Shown piece by piece: positions 43,901-57,238 of a stretch of 64,000 nucleotides of DNA (within the stretch, counting starts at the first letter, position 1; each line of letters opens with the position of its first letter). The notes beneath the pieces were generated by a model. It saw nothing but the letters and a program-made list of their open reading frames with translations, was not told the DNA's origin and ran no database searches. Position numbers and translations under genes: made by a program. Origin of the DNA: Oikopleura dioica. Its lineage: Eukaryota > Chordata > Appendicularia > Copelata > Oikopleuridae. Location: assembly GCA_907165135.1 (NCBI GenBank), contig OU015568.1, positions 14,891,208 to 14,955,207 of the forward strand. Direction: 5' to 3'.

Positions 43901-46900
43901 CAGGCACTCAAAAATTCAAATTTCCGAAGTTGGCCAGATTTTGGGACTTTGGAGGTAGCTAAATGCCCTCAGGGTACAAGATAACCCCCTGGTATCAATA
44001 GTCAAAATGATCCCCAGCTTCTGGGCTTTCTAAAAGTGTATCATATGCCTACCCTACTAAGCCCAAAAAAAAGCTCAATTATTAGTGATTTCCCCTAAGC
44101 ATGCCGCGCTTCCGACAGGCTGTAAGGCTATGGTATTCTGCATATCTTGGTCAAGTCGGTCGTGCCAAGTCGTTAGTCTATCATTTTCCTTTCAGACATG
44201 TCATACGAAAGGACTGAATTGAAAAGAATGGGGTTGCATTTTTTCACAATTTCTGGATTTAATTGGTAAATTGTTTTCTAACCAATTTACGTTCTTTGAA
44301 ACATTCTTTCTTTAAATTCTTCGGTCGAAGATTTTAAATAGCACTTTCCTAAAGTTCATATACGAGCCGACTAACCCCGTCCATGATCGACCATGATGAT
44401 CGATCAACACTTGACGTTCGTGAAGAACTTTTCAAGTTTGTTGGCTTCGCTAGAATATGTGCGTCGTCATCTGCTCAAGTGAGGGTCACTTAGTGACTTG
44501 TACGATTTTAAACAAAGATTGATGAAGCAGTGCCTAATCTGAATTTGTTCTTTTGATCGGGGGTCGCAATTCTAACCGGAGCAATTTCAATCGAGTCATG
44601 TAGGCAAGGGTAGAAATGTTCTTAAAATTGAATTAATGAAAGCGCTGAAGTTAAAATTGTAGAAAAATTCCGCAAAGCTGTTTTGGCCAAAAACATATTT
44701 ATGAGTCTAACTCTGAATCAGAAAATCCCTGATCATGAAAATGAAGCGAAAAGAAGCCCCGGACTTTTTATCATTATTTTCTTTTTTCTTAGACTCCTGA
44801 AAAGTCTTAAAGAGAAACAAATGAAGTGTTTAATTTTTATGTCAAGGATAAAAAATCCGCTCTTGTTTATGGATTTGGCGAGCACTGGTATTTTAACAAC
44901 CCGATTTTGACCGACTTGTCTGACATTCTCAGAAGGTCTGTTTTCGACGTTAAAAACATGGTTCAGCTGAATTGCTTGCATAAGTGTTTTCTTGTCGCGG
45001 GCTCGTCCAGTATTGCACGTGGCGTTGCTTTGAGCTGAGGTCGATCAATATTGGTTTTATATATTCTGAACATGATCCGCTTTTGGCTTTGCGCCGAGGG
45101 CGCCTTGAAAGCCAGCCTCAGCGCCCGCGCACACAAAGAGAACTCCGCCGAGAACTCAGTCGCCAAACCAGACTGTACGTGAGCAACTACGGCACCACGG
45201 CCATTATTATAGAATTTCTGCTAGCAGCTACAGTATCTATTCGCTGTCATTGCCACTGTATAAACATTAGATCAGACGCGTCTTTTTGCTTCCATAAAAA
45301 CAGCTCAAAACTAGGATTTTACCGTATATTCTATTTTAAAAATTAAAATCTTTTGATCAACAATTATTTTCAGTTTTCCGCTGATGACGATCTCAAAATT
45401 ACAACTCAACAAGCTCGAAAACACCTCGGATCCGTGGGATTAGAAAGTCATGCGCATACTATTCCAAACAGAGATTTATCAGGTAATTATGTGTTACGAA
45501 AGACTACTTTACTCTTGTTTAAATCTTTATAAGATTTAAAAGGTAAAATAAGATATAGATTCTTCTAAAACTCATACATAAAAGATAATAAAAAACTTGA
45601 GTCTGAAGACTTGGCGCTTTTCCAAAATCGAACTAATTGGAATTGACGATGGAGTTTAAAAAAGCTTAAAAGATGAGATGCGGCTTAATTCTGAGAATGA
45701 TAATTTAGGTGGCCAGAAATCACGAGTTGCGCTCGCTGAGCTCATTATCATGGCGCCGGACATCATTATCCTCGACGAACCGACTAACAACTTGGACTTG
45801 GAGTCGATCGACGCGCTCGGAGAAGCTATTAACGAATATGAGGTAACTTAAATTAGACACGAGTCACGGGAAGAGCTAATTACGGGGTAAACCTTACTCT
45901 GAATGACAGCTCGTTCAGAAAATAGCTCTCTCAGAGGGCTAAAGGTCAGCCAAGGTAGATATTTCGATTGGAGTTAATGGGAGACAAGATGTTCAAATTA
46001 TCCCTGGGTGAAACCGGCCCACATTCATTCTCATTCGAATTTTACCGGATTATGGAAGTAGTAATATCTACCCTACCCAGCCAAAATCTACACATTTGGG
46101 TAGGGTAGATCCCGACCCCAGATGTAGGAAGCAGGTTTATACAGTATTGACCGACTTTTCGGGAAGTGCTTCAACTACTAGGATTACTAGCTAGGTATCT
46201 GTTCTTGCACCACAAATAATTCAACATGTCGCTGTGAGAGTTTTTTTGGCCCCGATCTTTTTAGTCCCATCAAATGAGTGCCAAGTTATCTGATGAATTT
46301 TTAACGCTTCGCAATAAAATATGCAGCTCGCTTTCTTTCTGATACAGTATCCTTGAACTGGGTTCTACGTAGAAATTAATAATTTATCGGATAAGAGCAA
46401 GACTTGCTTTCAACCCTGATAACAACACTTGACCCGCTCTGACTCCCGATGCTGCTGAATAATGCAGCCTTGTTTCCATCATTGATCCCTTTTCTTTCCA
46501 ATATTATATTTTGATACTCACAATAATCCACGTATCTGGGCCAGCTTTCTGAAGATTTAGACAGTGGACAGATTCAAGAGGAAGACACAATAATGAGCCT
46601 ATTTCGCAAAAAAACCAAATGGGCTTGCCCAAGGGCGGGCTTAATCTTGAGTCTGCTTTTGTTTTTGAAGCATCGAGCCAACACCACCAAAAATGCTCCA
46701 CACCAGACTGCGAATGCTGGTACTACACCGGACCTATGAATGATGGGCACTTGTTTCTCTTGATGTAGTCTTATGATTCGATCAATCATTTTCGTGACTA
46801 AAGCATGACGTTGACAGAACTTGGACACTTTTTATAATTTCAATCCTTGGCATTTTCTACAGATGTGCTCTTAATCGCCCTTCATAGATCATGTTTTTAC

Positions 46901-49701
46901 ATATGTAAAGCATCTTTTCCGTGATGAAAGAATATAAAGTCTTTTATTCTGCTGTAAAGAATGATATAAACAAAGGCTTTCGAGTTTGGGTAGTCTATAT
47001 TTTAGTAAATGAATGTTTGATTTAAAAATTGTTTATAAGAATAATGTTTTTGCTTAAAACTTGTCCTTCTTTCCCTCGCATCGTGCCTTCGTTATTTTCT
47101 GCAATAACATTTTCGTAATAATTCTTCAAAAATGCCATGTAATTTCGAAAAAGCAAGACGCTCAAAAGCAAAATGAAAAGTTGACTCAAGTTTAGTGATC
47201 ACGAGGTGCCACTCCTTGGACATAAGCGTCCAGGTTTACCGACGGATTCGGTTCCCCTAGCCCGTTGCCAATATGTTCAGTAAATTTGAGGGTTAAGGTT
47301 TTGTTAATACCCGTGGTTTTGAATTTACAGAATAGAAGGTGTCGTACTCGAAGTTGGCCCCATTGTTGTTACAGACTGTAACTTACAGTACCGATGATCG
47401 TTTGGGCAAATGCCATTGTATTTTTACTGGAGTCTTAGTCAATGACCGACGATTAAAACGATGAGGTCGATGTTTATTTATTTAAGCATGGTCATCAAAA
47501 CGAGGGACACTGACTCTGTTTGTGACCGCAAAATGATTTAAAAACATCCAAAATAAAGGTCTCTCTTTTTCCTTCAATGTTTGATTAATCGAACTTCGCT
47601 TTCCTTGTAGCAAACTCGCCTAACATGCAGATAGCAAGCGATAGGCAGTAAATTTGCCGACGTTAGCTGAAAGTTATTGTCCCTCTATTTACCCGTAAGC
47701 TGACCTCTTACTACGAAGTGCATGTGGACGTTCTTACTTTAGTTGAATCGTGCATCCTTCTAACGTCAGCGGATGACTTTGAAAGCACGTGATCAATAAA
47801 CCCAAGAGGCGACACCGGTTGGGTACGATCGAATGTGCAACCTTTCTGTTTCGACGCATATTTTCATAATTCGAAAATTATCATTCTTCTTCCTCTCCTC
47901 CGACATACCGTACGTTCTTTCCATTACGATACGTTCAGCAGAACTAATTCGAATACTGGAAATCCAAAGAGTCAGAATTCTGCTGATAATTCAATTAATT
48001 TTAAGTTATCTTTTCAAACAAAGTTTGAAATTATTCAATTTCACGTAGTCCTTCGAAACTTTACATGGTTAATCCAATTGGTTTCAATGATGAACTTTTA
48101 TGTTCAATCGAGCTTGTTTTGACTGGCTTGGAATGAAGTCTCGATGAATTTGAAACTGTCTCCAATCTGCGTCCATCGACTAGGAGCCAGGAACGCTGGC
48201 GTCACTGCCATTTGTATTGGTGAATCGACAGAGAATCTTTCTACAGTTTTTGTCGGAGAAAGACTGACATTTTGATCACTGAAAAGCCGTCCCATGCCCC
48301 TTTCGATGTAAATTGCGCTTGACTCTGCTCATTGCGCGTTTTTCTCAAGGGTAACTACTGAACCCGAGGTCGGTGAGGTAGCTGGGTAGTGTGTGGTGGC
48401 TTCACTGCACTTCAATTCTCTGAGCGGAGTCATAGGCCGTCGCGGTGGCGCTCAGCGCGATGCCGCAGCGCCACCTCCGCGCTTGAACTTGGCGATGTCT
48501 TTTATGGCGCAGGGATGTTATGATCTTGCCTCGCCAATCGGGTTCTAATTTTCTTGGCACTGCCACAACGCACTCGCCACGCGCCCAGAGAGGACCAGAA
48601 GAGCCCCACAAAAATGAGGAAAAGGACCTATATTTTTAAGCCTTGTCTGCGAACCTCACCAAGAGCGGTGAGGTAGAGAGCTGTTAACCCCACATGGCCT
48701 CATGCAGCGGGCAAGTTCCATGAGGCCCATGTGCTCCTGAACCAGCACCGCAGGGAAAGAAGCTTCTCGAGCCTGCTGAGGCCGATGACGAGAGCTTACA
48801 ATTGAGTTTTTGAGAGAAGAACGCTGAAAACACTGGGGTCACCTGTCAGAGATGCTCGCTCTATTTGAACGTGGCCGGGCAGCGTGCCAGATGAGGGCGT
48901 TGGCGAGTAGCCAGCAGAGGACCGCGCACAAGTAGAACAGTAAAGAGATAAAAGCCGGGGAATAGCCGTGATATTCAATGTTCTACCAGATTTACTGTAA
49001 GTTTTGCATTTTCCTCAAGAGATTTTTTTCTTCATTGAGCTTAATACGGCCGGAAACGATTTCCTTACGTTATTTTATGAAACGGAAATGGTCCGTTGTC
49101 GATTTTTAAATTTGCTTTGAATACCTTATTCCAACGGGACGGGTACAGCCGTTGTCAGGAGGCCAGGAATTAGTCAAGTCAGAACTAGTGCAGGCCAGCA
49201 TCGTAATCCCTTGTTTTGTTTGGTTTGCGCAAATGCTTACGTTCCTAGTTAAGATCTTGTTTATCAAGGACTTAAATTTCTACACTTTGTTGTTGATAAG
49301 CACAATGGATTAGATGACTATCCTCGAACCTTTTATCCACATCATGTGGATGATGTTTTTATGAAAAATATCCTTATAACGAGGCTTAAAATGTAGCTGG
49401 AAAGGGAGCTTTGTTTATTTTGGGGAAACCCTTTCTGGATCCACCGTAGAGAATAGATGTTTATGATCATTTCTGTACTAATCGTTCTTTTTAGGGAGGT
49501 GTAGTGATTGTTTCTCACGACTCCAGACTCATCTGCGAAACGGAATGCCAACTTTGGGTTGTTGAAGAACAAACCATCAACGAAATCGACGGCGACTTCG
49601 ACGACTACAGAGAAGAGATCCTCAAGGAACTTGGTGAAGAGATCAACGCCCTTGGTGCTACAGGAGATAACCGAGATGATTCCGATTCCTATTCAGACTG
49701 A
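37919..49701 (+). CDS. ABCF1: ABCF1, ribosome-associated twin-ABC ATPase
   Basis: Eleven exons (37919-38965, 39008-39194, 39576-39798, 39845-40019, 40987-41337, 41608-41695, 41852-42118, 42707-42810, 45374-45482, 45709-45842, 49495-49701) join in frame to 963 aa. The long N-terminus is Lys/Glu-rich and low-complexity ([15 protein letters not shown] blocks), as in ABCF1, which binds eIF2. NBD1 has Walker [10 protein letters not shown], signature FSGGW, Walker [12 protein letters not shown] and LVVSHD; NBD2 has [15 protein letters not shown] and [20 protein letters not shown]. There are no membrane spans. The role is in translation initiation. Introns 3 kb and longer, containing repeats, contrast with all neighbours. 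Confidence 0.93.
40279..40795. mobile_element. Inverted-repeat element with 5-bp target duplication in ABCF1 intron 4
   Basis: A perfect terminal inverted repeat of about 29 bp (GTGGGTTTTGAATTTAATCG onward at 40279, complement ending at 40795) is flanked by CTAAG on both sides (40274-40278, 40796-40800). The interior is A/T-rich with a further inner repeat of TTGGAATTCC/AGAGTTT words and no transposase frame. Non-autonomous DNA transposon; the superfamily is not clear from a 5-bp duplication. Confidence 0.8.
43141..44095. mobile_element. 955-bp near-perfect palindromic foldback element
   Basis: Arms 43141 to about 43592 and about 43647 to 44095 are inverted copies of each other with very few differences, around a centre of about 55 bp. 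The ends begin GGGGAAATCACTAATAATTG and are flanked by TA (43139-43140, 44096-44097). The same 71-residue frame is read outward in each arm ([20 protein letters not shown]), a consequence of the palindrome and not evidence of a gene. Its AAATGATCCCC block is shared with the elements at 444 and 20202. It lies in ABCF1 intron 8. Confidence 0.85.
44820..45038 (+). other. Protein-like open frame in ABCF1 intron 8
   Basis: A frame reads [20 protein letters not shown] and [18 protein letters not shown], with amino-acid composition like a real protein and unlike the intronic surroundings. There is no clear start, and the downstream part is less convincing. It may be a captured exon or decayed gene. 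I do not recognise it. Confidence 0.25.
45843..49494. other. 3.65-kb ABCF1 intron 10 with no supported gene
   Basis: By far the longest intron in the window. It is mostly A/T-rich, with a GC-rich block at 48300-48960. Within that block 48691-48735 forms a strong hairpin (CACATGGCCTCATG against CATGAGGCCCATGTG), and CGGTGAGGTAG occurs twice (about 48371 and 48663). Minus-strand frames at 46574-46828 and 48104-48295 look faintly protein-like but lack support. Confidence 0.5.
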
Positions 49702-50066
49702 GCCTTCATGCTGTCAAGCGCCGGTCATTTCAGGAGCTACCAAAGTTAAACTCTGTACAAATCGATAACCAGAGCAAAAGCTCCTACCTAGGCTAATTCT
49801 AATTAAACCTATTTATTCGTAAATATATACGTTTACGCCTCGAGATCCATCTGGTGATGGGTCTATTTTTTATTTATGAAAAAGTTCAGTTTCCCAATCT
49901 TTAAAAAGAGAATCTTCTTCATAACTTCTTTCTGTTGCTCAATCCCCCTAATATAGGTTATTTTTCTTTCTATGCCATGAATCAGCCACTCAACCATGAA
50001 ATATTTATTACATAAAAATCATGCTAAGTATCCAAAATTAATCCTCGTTGATTTCAGATCGTTCTC
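49702..50066. other. Intergenic, ABCF1 3' UTR and downstream leader
   Basis: A/T-rich; TTTATT/AATAAA-like words near 49808. The following gene starts just after GATTTCAG (50050-50057), so this probably ends in a trans-splice acceptor. Confidence 0.35.
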
Positions 50067-50560
50067 ATGAACTCAAATGGAGTTATAATGGAACCAGGCG
50101 TAATCGTTCTCGGTGTCACCTCACTAGATGGGAGTAAAAAGCACAGATTCAGAATTCGAGATGTAAGTCGCCCAGGTCACATGACCCCAAAGTAAATAAT
50201 GTATGTCTAACTCTCTCTTTTCAGACGGATACTATGCGAAAACTGATCGAAACATATGCTAAAATGGAAAACGTCTCTCCCGATTCAATCCAACTAATCC
50301 ACAAGGGCCAGCCTGTGAACGGCTCTGATGTGCCCAAAATGCTCGACCTGCAGTCGATGGAGATACTCGAAGTCTGTCGAGTTCCCGGAGTCGACACAAC
50401 CCCACCGCCGCCACCAAAGTCAGCGAGCCCCGCGGCCAATCACATGAGTGTGGAAGAAAAGTCAGGTACTACTACAACTACTACCGTCGCGCATTGGTAC
50501 GATGCCAGCGCCCTTGTATGTGGTCAAAACAATGCAGGCTTGTTCGACATGTTCGATTAG
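50067..50560 (+). CDS. SUMO-fold (Rad60-SLD-like) protein without C-terminal GG
   Basis: Two exons (50067-50162, 50225-50560) give 143 aa. GVTSLDGSKKHRFRIRDTDT, MRKLIETYAKMENVSP, IQLIHKGQPVNGSDVPKML and MEILEVCRV follow the order of a SUMO-like beta-grasp domain (KLxxxYxxxxG, FxxxGxxI, LxMxDxDxIEV). The C-terminus is Pro- and Thr-rich (VDTTPPPPPKSASPA) and ends FDMFD, so there is no diglycine and it cannot be conjugated like SUMO. It may be an interaction module, as in NFATC2IP/Rad60. It is followed after 92 bp by a coiled-coil gene on the same strand. Confidence 0.65.
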
Positions 50561-50652
50561 CCTGCCTTGGGTTGAAATTGTCACTAGCGAGAAAAACATA
50601 GAACGAGAAAAGCGAGAGCGCGAAATAAATTGATAAATAGATTTTTAAAAAG

Positions 50653-51764
50653 ATGTCTTCAGGAAGCAGCGCCTCGCCAGAAGAAATCAACAAGCCAATT
50701 TTAAACGGGCTCCAGGACATTGAGTCGAAGCCGCTCCTTCAGAACCTCCAGTCAGAGTACATCAACCGAATCCTGTCAAACACGCTGGCGGCGAACCAGA
50801 ACGGGGTTCAACCACCCGCCCGTGCATCCCCTAAACGGCCCGCTCCGCCACCAGATCCCCCAATGAAGAACTCTCATCTCAACCTCGAGATGTTCAACTA
50901 TCCCTTCCCAGCCAACGTGTCTCCAAATCAAGTAAACCCACTCCTAACCTCAAACAACAACAACAGCCGGAAGATAAACGAACTCGAGCTCGAACTCACC
51001 CAGGCCAAAGTAAAACTTATCGAAATGATGCGCCATATGCAATTTCTCCAAGCTAAGCTAATTCTCACCGAAAATGAAAACAAAGAAAAGGAGCGCCTTC
51101 TCAAGCAAAAAGACAAGACAATGGACAACTTGCGGATGGAGCTGCAGCGGAGAGAGCAGATCTTCCGCGCATATGGCCTCGCCAGCGATTCCCACCGCTC
51201 CAAAGCTAATCACAACCCAAATACTAGCTCCGCCCTGGCCTCGGTCAATCCAAAGCCGATCGCCAACGCCAGAACAAGAACTTCCAGTACAAGCCAGCCG
51301 ACGCCGAATTACATGTCTGTAATTCAAACGCTCGACAGCGCAGCCCGAAACTCACCCAAAAGCGCAGGCAGCGCGGGCAGCAATGTCTCCAGGTAATAAT
51401 AATGACAGTTTAACGATGACATAGCTACAGTAGAAATGACCTTGGCGAAGGCGTCCTCCGCGGAGAGCCAGAACTAATGAATTATCGCAAAAGGACCGAA
51501 ATTAGCCTAGTAAAACCAATAGCCGCAGACTCGAGATAATATGCATAAAGGCCAACTCCGCAATCCCTTTCCACTTGATACGGATTTACGTTTTCGCTAA
51601 TCTCACTCGTGCTCAAAAATCAGGTAGTACTTGTACTGAAACAAGTTCACCCACGCGGCCGTAGTTGGAATCACAGTCTAGTTTATTTCTCATGCTGACA
51701 TTTTCGTTTTAGGCAAAGCGACATCGTGCTGAATCGCACCGCCCCGGGTCCAAGTTGGAAATGA
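50653..51764 (+). CDS. Coiled-coil protein, unknown
   Basis: Exon 1 (50653 to about 51391) and a short last exon (from about 51715) give about 260 aa. The N-terminus has short helices (KPLLQNLQSEYINRIL), a Pro-rich stretch (RPAPPPDPPMK), then a coil of about 75 residues (RKINELELELTQAKVKLIEM, ENKEKERLLKQKDKTMDNLR). The C-terminus is Ser-rich and ends RTAPGPSWK. No family recognised. The 320-bp intron is larger than usual. The short upstream spacing suggests coexpression with the SUMO-fold gene. Confidence 0.7.
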
Positions 51765-53391
51765 GCCTCACCGTCAAAAATGTCTTCTCATCCGCTCCTT
51801 ATTTATTTCTTCAATATCGCTTGAACGCTTTCGCTTCACTCAAGTTGTGGATGAAAAACAAGGTGACTTACAAAACAGCTAGAATGATGACCCAGGATCA
51901 GCAAGCTCTCACATCACTTCTTGTGCTACCGTATTTATTAATTTTATCATCAACAAAAACAAAACAAAAGGGAAAACACTTGTGCTTCTTAAAAAATTCT
52001 TGACTTCTACAAAAACAAAAACAACTTTCAACTTCTATTCTATATCTACTGTTCTTTCGCGGCCTAAATTATTCTTCTTTTATATATTTTTCTTTCCACC
52101 GATACACCTCGTTTTTGAAGTTATCAAATGTATTGAATTGGGAAAAGTAAAGTTACTTCCTGAAACAGATAAATTGGTGAGGCATGCTTTCACTCATCTT
52201 GTACCCAAACATAATGACAATTTTACTACTGGTGACTACTGTATTTTCTAACTGCCTCGCGCTTGGATTTCAACCACCCTATTTTTCTGAAAATGGCCAT
52301 TTAATTACAATTTTGTTCTCCTATAAATATTTTTTCCTCCTCTTCTTGGCTCCAATGCGTGGCGCACAATAAATCTTCTACCGTTTGGCTCCCTTTTTTG
52401 GCAGCCGGAAAAACTTTGAAACTGCTTGAAATTTTTCATTTTCTGGACCCCTCTTTTTGAATCTGAACTGCACTCTTCTCTGTTCCATAAATGAAGTTTC
52501 AATATATTTACAATACTTCTTTTTGTTCAAAAAATATTATTCAAAAACCTTGTTTGACTTCTTTCTTTTTGAAAATGGCAAATGCAAGCAATTGAAATCA
52601 AGGAAGAGTACCTCATTATAGCTCATCAGGCTCTATTTTCTCGCTCATATTTGACAGTAGTCATTCCAATAAAATTCAACCTCAATCAGCAGATATCATT
52701 TTGCAAGCTTTTCGCTCTAAGTATCCCTGGTGCCAAAAATGATCTTTCATAGCTCCTCAAAAAGACCTGAAATATTGAACCTCAGCTCCGAAAAAGTTTC
52801 CAACACAAAATCAATTTTATGATCTCAAAGTAAATTTTTCGTTCTCGCTCTCTTTTCGTACAGTTTTTTTTCTTCCTGCACTAAATACTCCTTGTTTTCA
52901 AAAAGATAAGACTGCCCTATTATTAGCAAAGTGCTATCAGGTACTCAGTACTGTATTTTTCTTAATCATTCTTACTATTTAATTGTGACCGCAGATTCTG
53001 AATTCATCCTTTGTCGATTGTTCAATTTTATGTAATAAAAGTATATATTTATGCAAAATCAGTCGGTTTTCTAGGCCAATTTCATACCTCATCATCATGA
53101 TTAGGTATTATGATAAACTCTTGGGAAAGAGACATTACTGTCAAACGGAGGACAAGTCATTATTATGATTAAAAATAGCCTAAAAAAGACTATCATAATT
53201 ATAGACGATAATTAGTCTCAAAACAAAGTCCACGTTTTCATATCAAAGTTATCTCCGGAGAAAAACCTGATTTAATGATCATTAGCATAAACTGACTTAG
53301 TGACAAAGTGTCTATCATTTCTCTTTCTGTTTTCAGGCTCAACAGGAGCTCACACTATTGCGAAATCAGCCTGTTCTTTTTCAGAATTAAC
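51765..53391. other. T-rich intergenic region, no gene supported
   Basis: About 1.6 kb of A/T-rich sequence between the coiled-coil gene and katanin. Frames at 51755-52372 are T-rich and hydrophobic and look like chance. It includes the probable 3' UTR of the upstream gene. GATTAGGTATTATGATAA-like and TTATTATGATT words near 53095-53200 are locally repetitive. Confidence 0.4.
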
Positions 53392-55566
<2,175 letters not shown>

Positions 55567-55975
55567 TCACCATCAACAGTATTTCACTACAGTTCACAAT
55601 TCTAGTACGAAAATCACCTTCATCTGCAATCGCGTGTTCACATAGTTGCCTTTTAACTATCTTCATTCCGTTTTTATACTGCATAAAATTATACTTCACT
55701 ATTTTCATACATCACAGAGAATTAAATAATAAAATTGATTTTTTTACTGGTTTTGTTTTAATCGTGCCTGTTTATGATGCGGTGGTCTTCTTGAGCAGCG
55801 AGTTGTGAAGGCTTTTTTTTATATTGTGGGAAGCTGATTGAGTTGAAAATACCATGTGAATCGATCAATTAATTGTGAATCACCGTCAAAATGAACTTTT
55901 GGTTGCAAAATCTACTGATGTCAGCGTTCCCATTGCAGGTGATAATCCATGTCCCGGATTCTAACCCTAGCAAGA

Positions 55976-55984
55976 GCGCCAAAA
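55976..55984 (-). promoter_or_regulatory. E2F-like site upstream of the gene at 56070
   Basis: GCGCCAAAA at 55976-55984 is the reverse complement of TTTTGGCGC, the E2F consensus, about 85 bp before the ATG. A second GCGCC follows at 55987. The remaining gap (55567-56069) holds katanin's 3' UTR and nothing else I can support. Confidence 0.35.
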
Positions 55985-56069
55985 CTTGCGCCGTCCGCAA
56001 GTTGAACTCGTAGACTCTGCTTTTCCTCATCACTTCTCTTTTCGAAAAAGTTGAAAAAAGTCGAGAGAA

Positions 56070-56816
56070 ATGCCACTGGCGCAGTTTGTTGCTTTGAAGC
56101 TCGAAAGTCCCGAAGATTCTGCTTGCGAATTTCAAACAAAGATTCTTCACTACGATTCCGAGCGCACAGTGTATTTTGAGTTCAGTTGTGGCTGCGTTTT
56201 CAAAGTAGATAGAACGACTTCTATTTCTCTAAGATACTATACCTTCTATGGTGAATGCCCGGTGCCTTGCGAAATTTTCCTGGAGACGTACAATGCTGCA
56301 TTGGAAAAATTCTTCAAGACGACGATTATACGAAAAGAAAAATCGCTTTGGAAAAGACAAGATTTCAAAAAGACAACCCACCGATTCTGTCCTGCTGATC
56401 CGGATTTTTATGTGAAAATGCACTCTATGATGACAAACTCCGAACAAGACATCATTAAAGCATTTCCTGTGCTTCCACTTTACTGGAATGAATTGACAGT
56501 TTTCTGGAGGAGCTTATGCCATCAAAAGAAGCTTGACTTTATCTGGACCGTCTGGTGCACGATTTTTCTTAATACTTCTACGATGCCGGTAGAAATGGCT
56601 ACCATTCGAAAAAGTCGACGGCTCCCGAAAAAGGCAAAGGAAGCTCTCCAAATCGTCGAAAGCCTAGATGAGAACCCAACGCAGACTGATGAACTTGTGC
56701 CCCTCTTTGCGGATGTATCTGTCAATGAGAAGAAGAAGAAGCAAAAGAAGAAGAACCCAAACAAGGGCAAGGCTCCGAATGCCATCCGGAAGTCTCAGAA
56801 GCCAGCGCGGCTCTAA
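56070..56816 (+). CDS. Single-exon protein of unknown function
   Basis: A 248-aa frame with no intron. The N-terminal 150 residues look folded, with several Cys (FEFSCGCVFKVD, YGECPVPCEIFLETY) and aromatic patches (LPLYWNELTVFWRSLCHQKK). The C-terminal 80 residues are basic and disordered (RKSRRLPKKAKEALQ, then NEKKKKQKKKNPNKGK), suggesting a nuclear or RNA-associated protein. Single-exon structure and a lysine-rich end resemble the small guest genes elsewhere in the window, but it is longer and not nested. No family recognised. Confidence 0.6.
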   Translation: MPLAQFVALKLESPEDSACEFQTKILHYDSERTVYFEFSCGCVFKVDRTTSISLRYYTFYGECPVPCEIFLETYNAALEKFFKTTIIRKEKSLWKRQDFKKTTHRFCPADPDFYVKMHSMMTNSEQDIIKAFPVLPLYWNELTVFWRSLCHQKKLDFIWTVWCTIFLNTSTMPVEMATIRKSRRLPKKAKEALQIVESLDENPTQTDELVPLFADVSVNEKKKKQKKKNPNKGKAPNAIRKSQKPARL

Positions 56817-57238
56817 CTTTACAAAAGTAAGCAAAGATTTCCAAATTATCATTAAAATGCTTTCAGGGTCTAAATCGCTGTAAATACTACCAGAATATCC
56901 AGTAACCTGCCTCTCCTTTCCTTGTTAATAAGAAAACATCTTTCACTCCTATCGACGCAAGAAGAAGGTCAAAAAGTCTTTTACCAACAGCTCTCTGCTA
57001 AGGCATCATTTTCCCGCCAAAAATCTCCGTTCTTCATATATTGAAACCTCTCTCTTTCAAACTTCATATTGATCCTCTTCATTCCATTTGTTATTCATCG
57101 CGAAGCATAAAACAATAAACTTGATCTTTCAATTTTCTTTGTTTCACAAGTAGCTGACATTTATGATTATGGTTTTTATGAGTTTTGGTATTGTTTTGTT
57201 GTCAATCAGAAATTATCAAGTTTAGACGGGAGCTTGAG
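56817..57238. other. Intergenic, no gene seen
   Basis: It holds the 3' end of the single-exon gene (AATAAA-like AATAAAC near 57114) and the leader of ELAC1, which starts shortly after an AG at 57224 (TCAAGTTTAG). No coding frame supported. Confidence 0.35.

Noticed and set aside
43138-43984. Identical frames beginning [13 protein letters not shown] in both arms of the palindrome
   Set aside because: They exist because the arms are inverted copies. No conserved domain, start context or splice structure supports a gene.
46574-46828. Minus-strand 84-codon frame with a hydrophobic segment in ABCF1 intron 10
   Set aside because: No promoter-like element or family match; kept only as a remark in the intron entry.
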